Source: Bacteroidales bacterium
GTDB lineage: Bacteria > Bacteroidota > Bacteroidia > Bacteroidales > UBA932
Assembly: GCA_024683255.1 (NCBI GenBank)
Contig: JAIKYL010000160.1
Location: forward strand, 1-6,589
Reading direction: 5' to 3'
DNA: 6,589 bases
The translations under genes were made by a program, and so were the position numbers. The notes below the pieces were generated by a model that was not told the DNA's origin, did not search any database, and was given only the letters and a program-made list of their open reading frames with translations. Below, piece after piece: positions 6,299 to 6,589 of the stretch. Positions within the stretch are counted from its first letter, which is position 1. Each line of letters begins with the position of its first letter.

Positions 6299-6589
6299 AT
6301 GTCGTACTCAAGTAAATGGGGCTACACCCCAAACAATGAGGCCATTGCCCACAATCTTGAACTGATTGCCGCCAATCTGGAGAACCTTGCCACGGAAGAT
6401 GTGTACAAGTTCTGCTTCGGCATTATGGACCAGACCACCCTCAATGCGGACGACACGCCGGAGAAGGTGAAGGCCATGGTGGAAAAGGTGAACGGCATTC
6501 CCGTGAACTTCCCCGGCTGGCCGCTGCCCGCTTCCTGCTGCGTGTATCCCAACCTGGGTCACGTGGTGGCTGCCACCCGCAAGGATCCG
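6299..6589 (+). CDS. deoC: Deoxyribose-phosphate aldolase, 5' part (runs off the window)
   Basis: The frame stays open from the ATG at 6299 to the last base, giving 97 residues with no stop. The segment GIMDQTTLNADDTPEKVKAM (41-60) matches the first strand of DeoC, which in E. coli reads MDLTTLNDDDTDEKV. PASCCVYP (77-84) corresponds to the E. coli AAICIYP segment with its active-site cysteine. DeoC splits 2-deoxyribose-5-phosphate into acetaldehyde and glyceraldehyde-3-phosphate in deoxynucleoside catabolism. The catalytic lysines lie beyond the window, so activity cannot be judged. The N-terminus is about 27 residues longer than in E. coli before this motif. AAAGGA at 6284-6289 is Shine-Dalgarno-like at good spacing but also encodes the Lys-Gly end of the upstream protein. 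It is probably the next gene of the same operon. Confidence 0.88.
   Translation, partial: MSYSSKWGYTPNNEAIAHNLELIAANLENLATEDVYKFCFGIMDQTTLNADDTPEKVKAMVEKVNGIPVNFPGWPLPASCCVYPNLGHVVAATRKDP

Noticed and set aside
6583..6588. GGATCC at the window end as a cloning junction
   Set aside because: GGATCC occurs several more times in the window inside coding sequence, where it often spans Asp/Pro-type codon pairs. Coincidence is the simpler explanation.

Overview
The window looks like a piece of a GC-rich member of the Bacteroidota, most likely a Bacteroidales-type gut or rumen lineage. Four things point there. First, a DUF4295/bL38-type small protein sits directly before ftsY, and the last codons of what looks like rpmG sit before it. 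Second, there is a DUF4296 lipoprotein, a family essentially confined to this phylum. Third, most genes lack a convincing Shine-Dalgarno sequence. Fourth, a promoter fits the phylum's -33 TTTG / -7 TAnnTTTG consensus. I cannot name the genus from sequence alone.

Layout, all on the + strand. Bases 1-13 appear to be the last codons of rpmG. Bases 17-175 encode the small bL38/DUF4295 protein, which closes a ribosomal-protein transcription unit. A strong intrinsic terminator (195-224) follows, and the next unit's promoter is interleaved with it (204-235). The leader (about 242-350) carries two hairpins. ftsY (351-1274) comes next, then a 56-bp compound palindromic repeat, then pheT. The real pheT start is 1343, not the more upstream ATG at 1274, which lies inside the repeat. 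After that come a DUF4296 lipoprotein (3787-4314), an amidohydrolase of the deaminase/chlorohydrolase type (4317-5549), a TYW1-like (COG0731) radical SAM enzyme (5543-6292), and the 5' part of deoC (6299 to the window end).

From pheT onward the genes are packed tightly: 1-base overlap, 2-base gap, 7-base overlap, 6-base gap. No terminator is evident from ftsY onward, except that the ftsY-pheT repeat could form a hairpin without a T-tract. The simplest reading is one long operon from the promoter at 204-235. It combines membrane targeting of ribosomes (FtsY), tRNA-Phe charging (PheT), a possible RNA-modifying radical SAM enzyme, and nucleoside or base catabolism (amidohydrolase, DeoC). It is best seen as a housekeeping operon rather than one pathway.

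I found no mobile element with a transposase, CRISPR array, tRNA, rRNA or defence system. The less ordinary signals are three different palindromic elements (ftsY leader, ftsY-pheT gap, and a candidate inside the 3' end of the amidohydrolase gene), the terminator/promoter overlap, and two enzymes with intact active sites but unassigned substrates.
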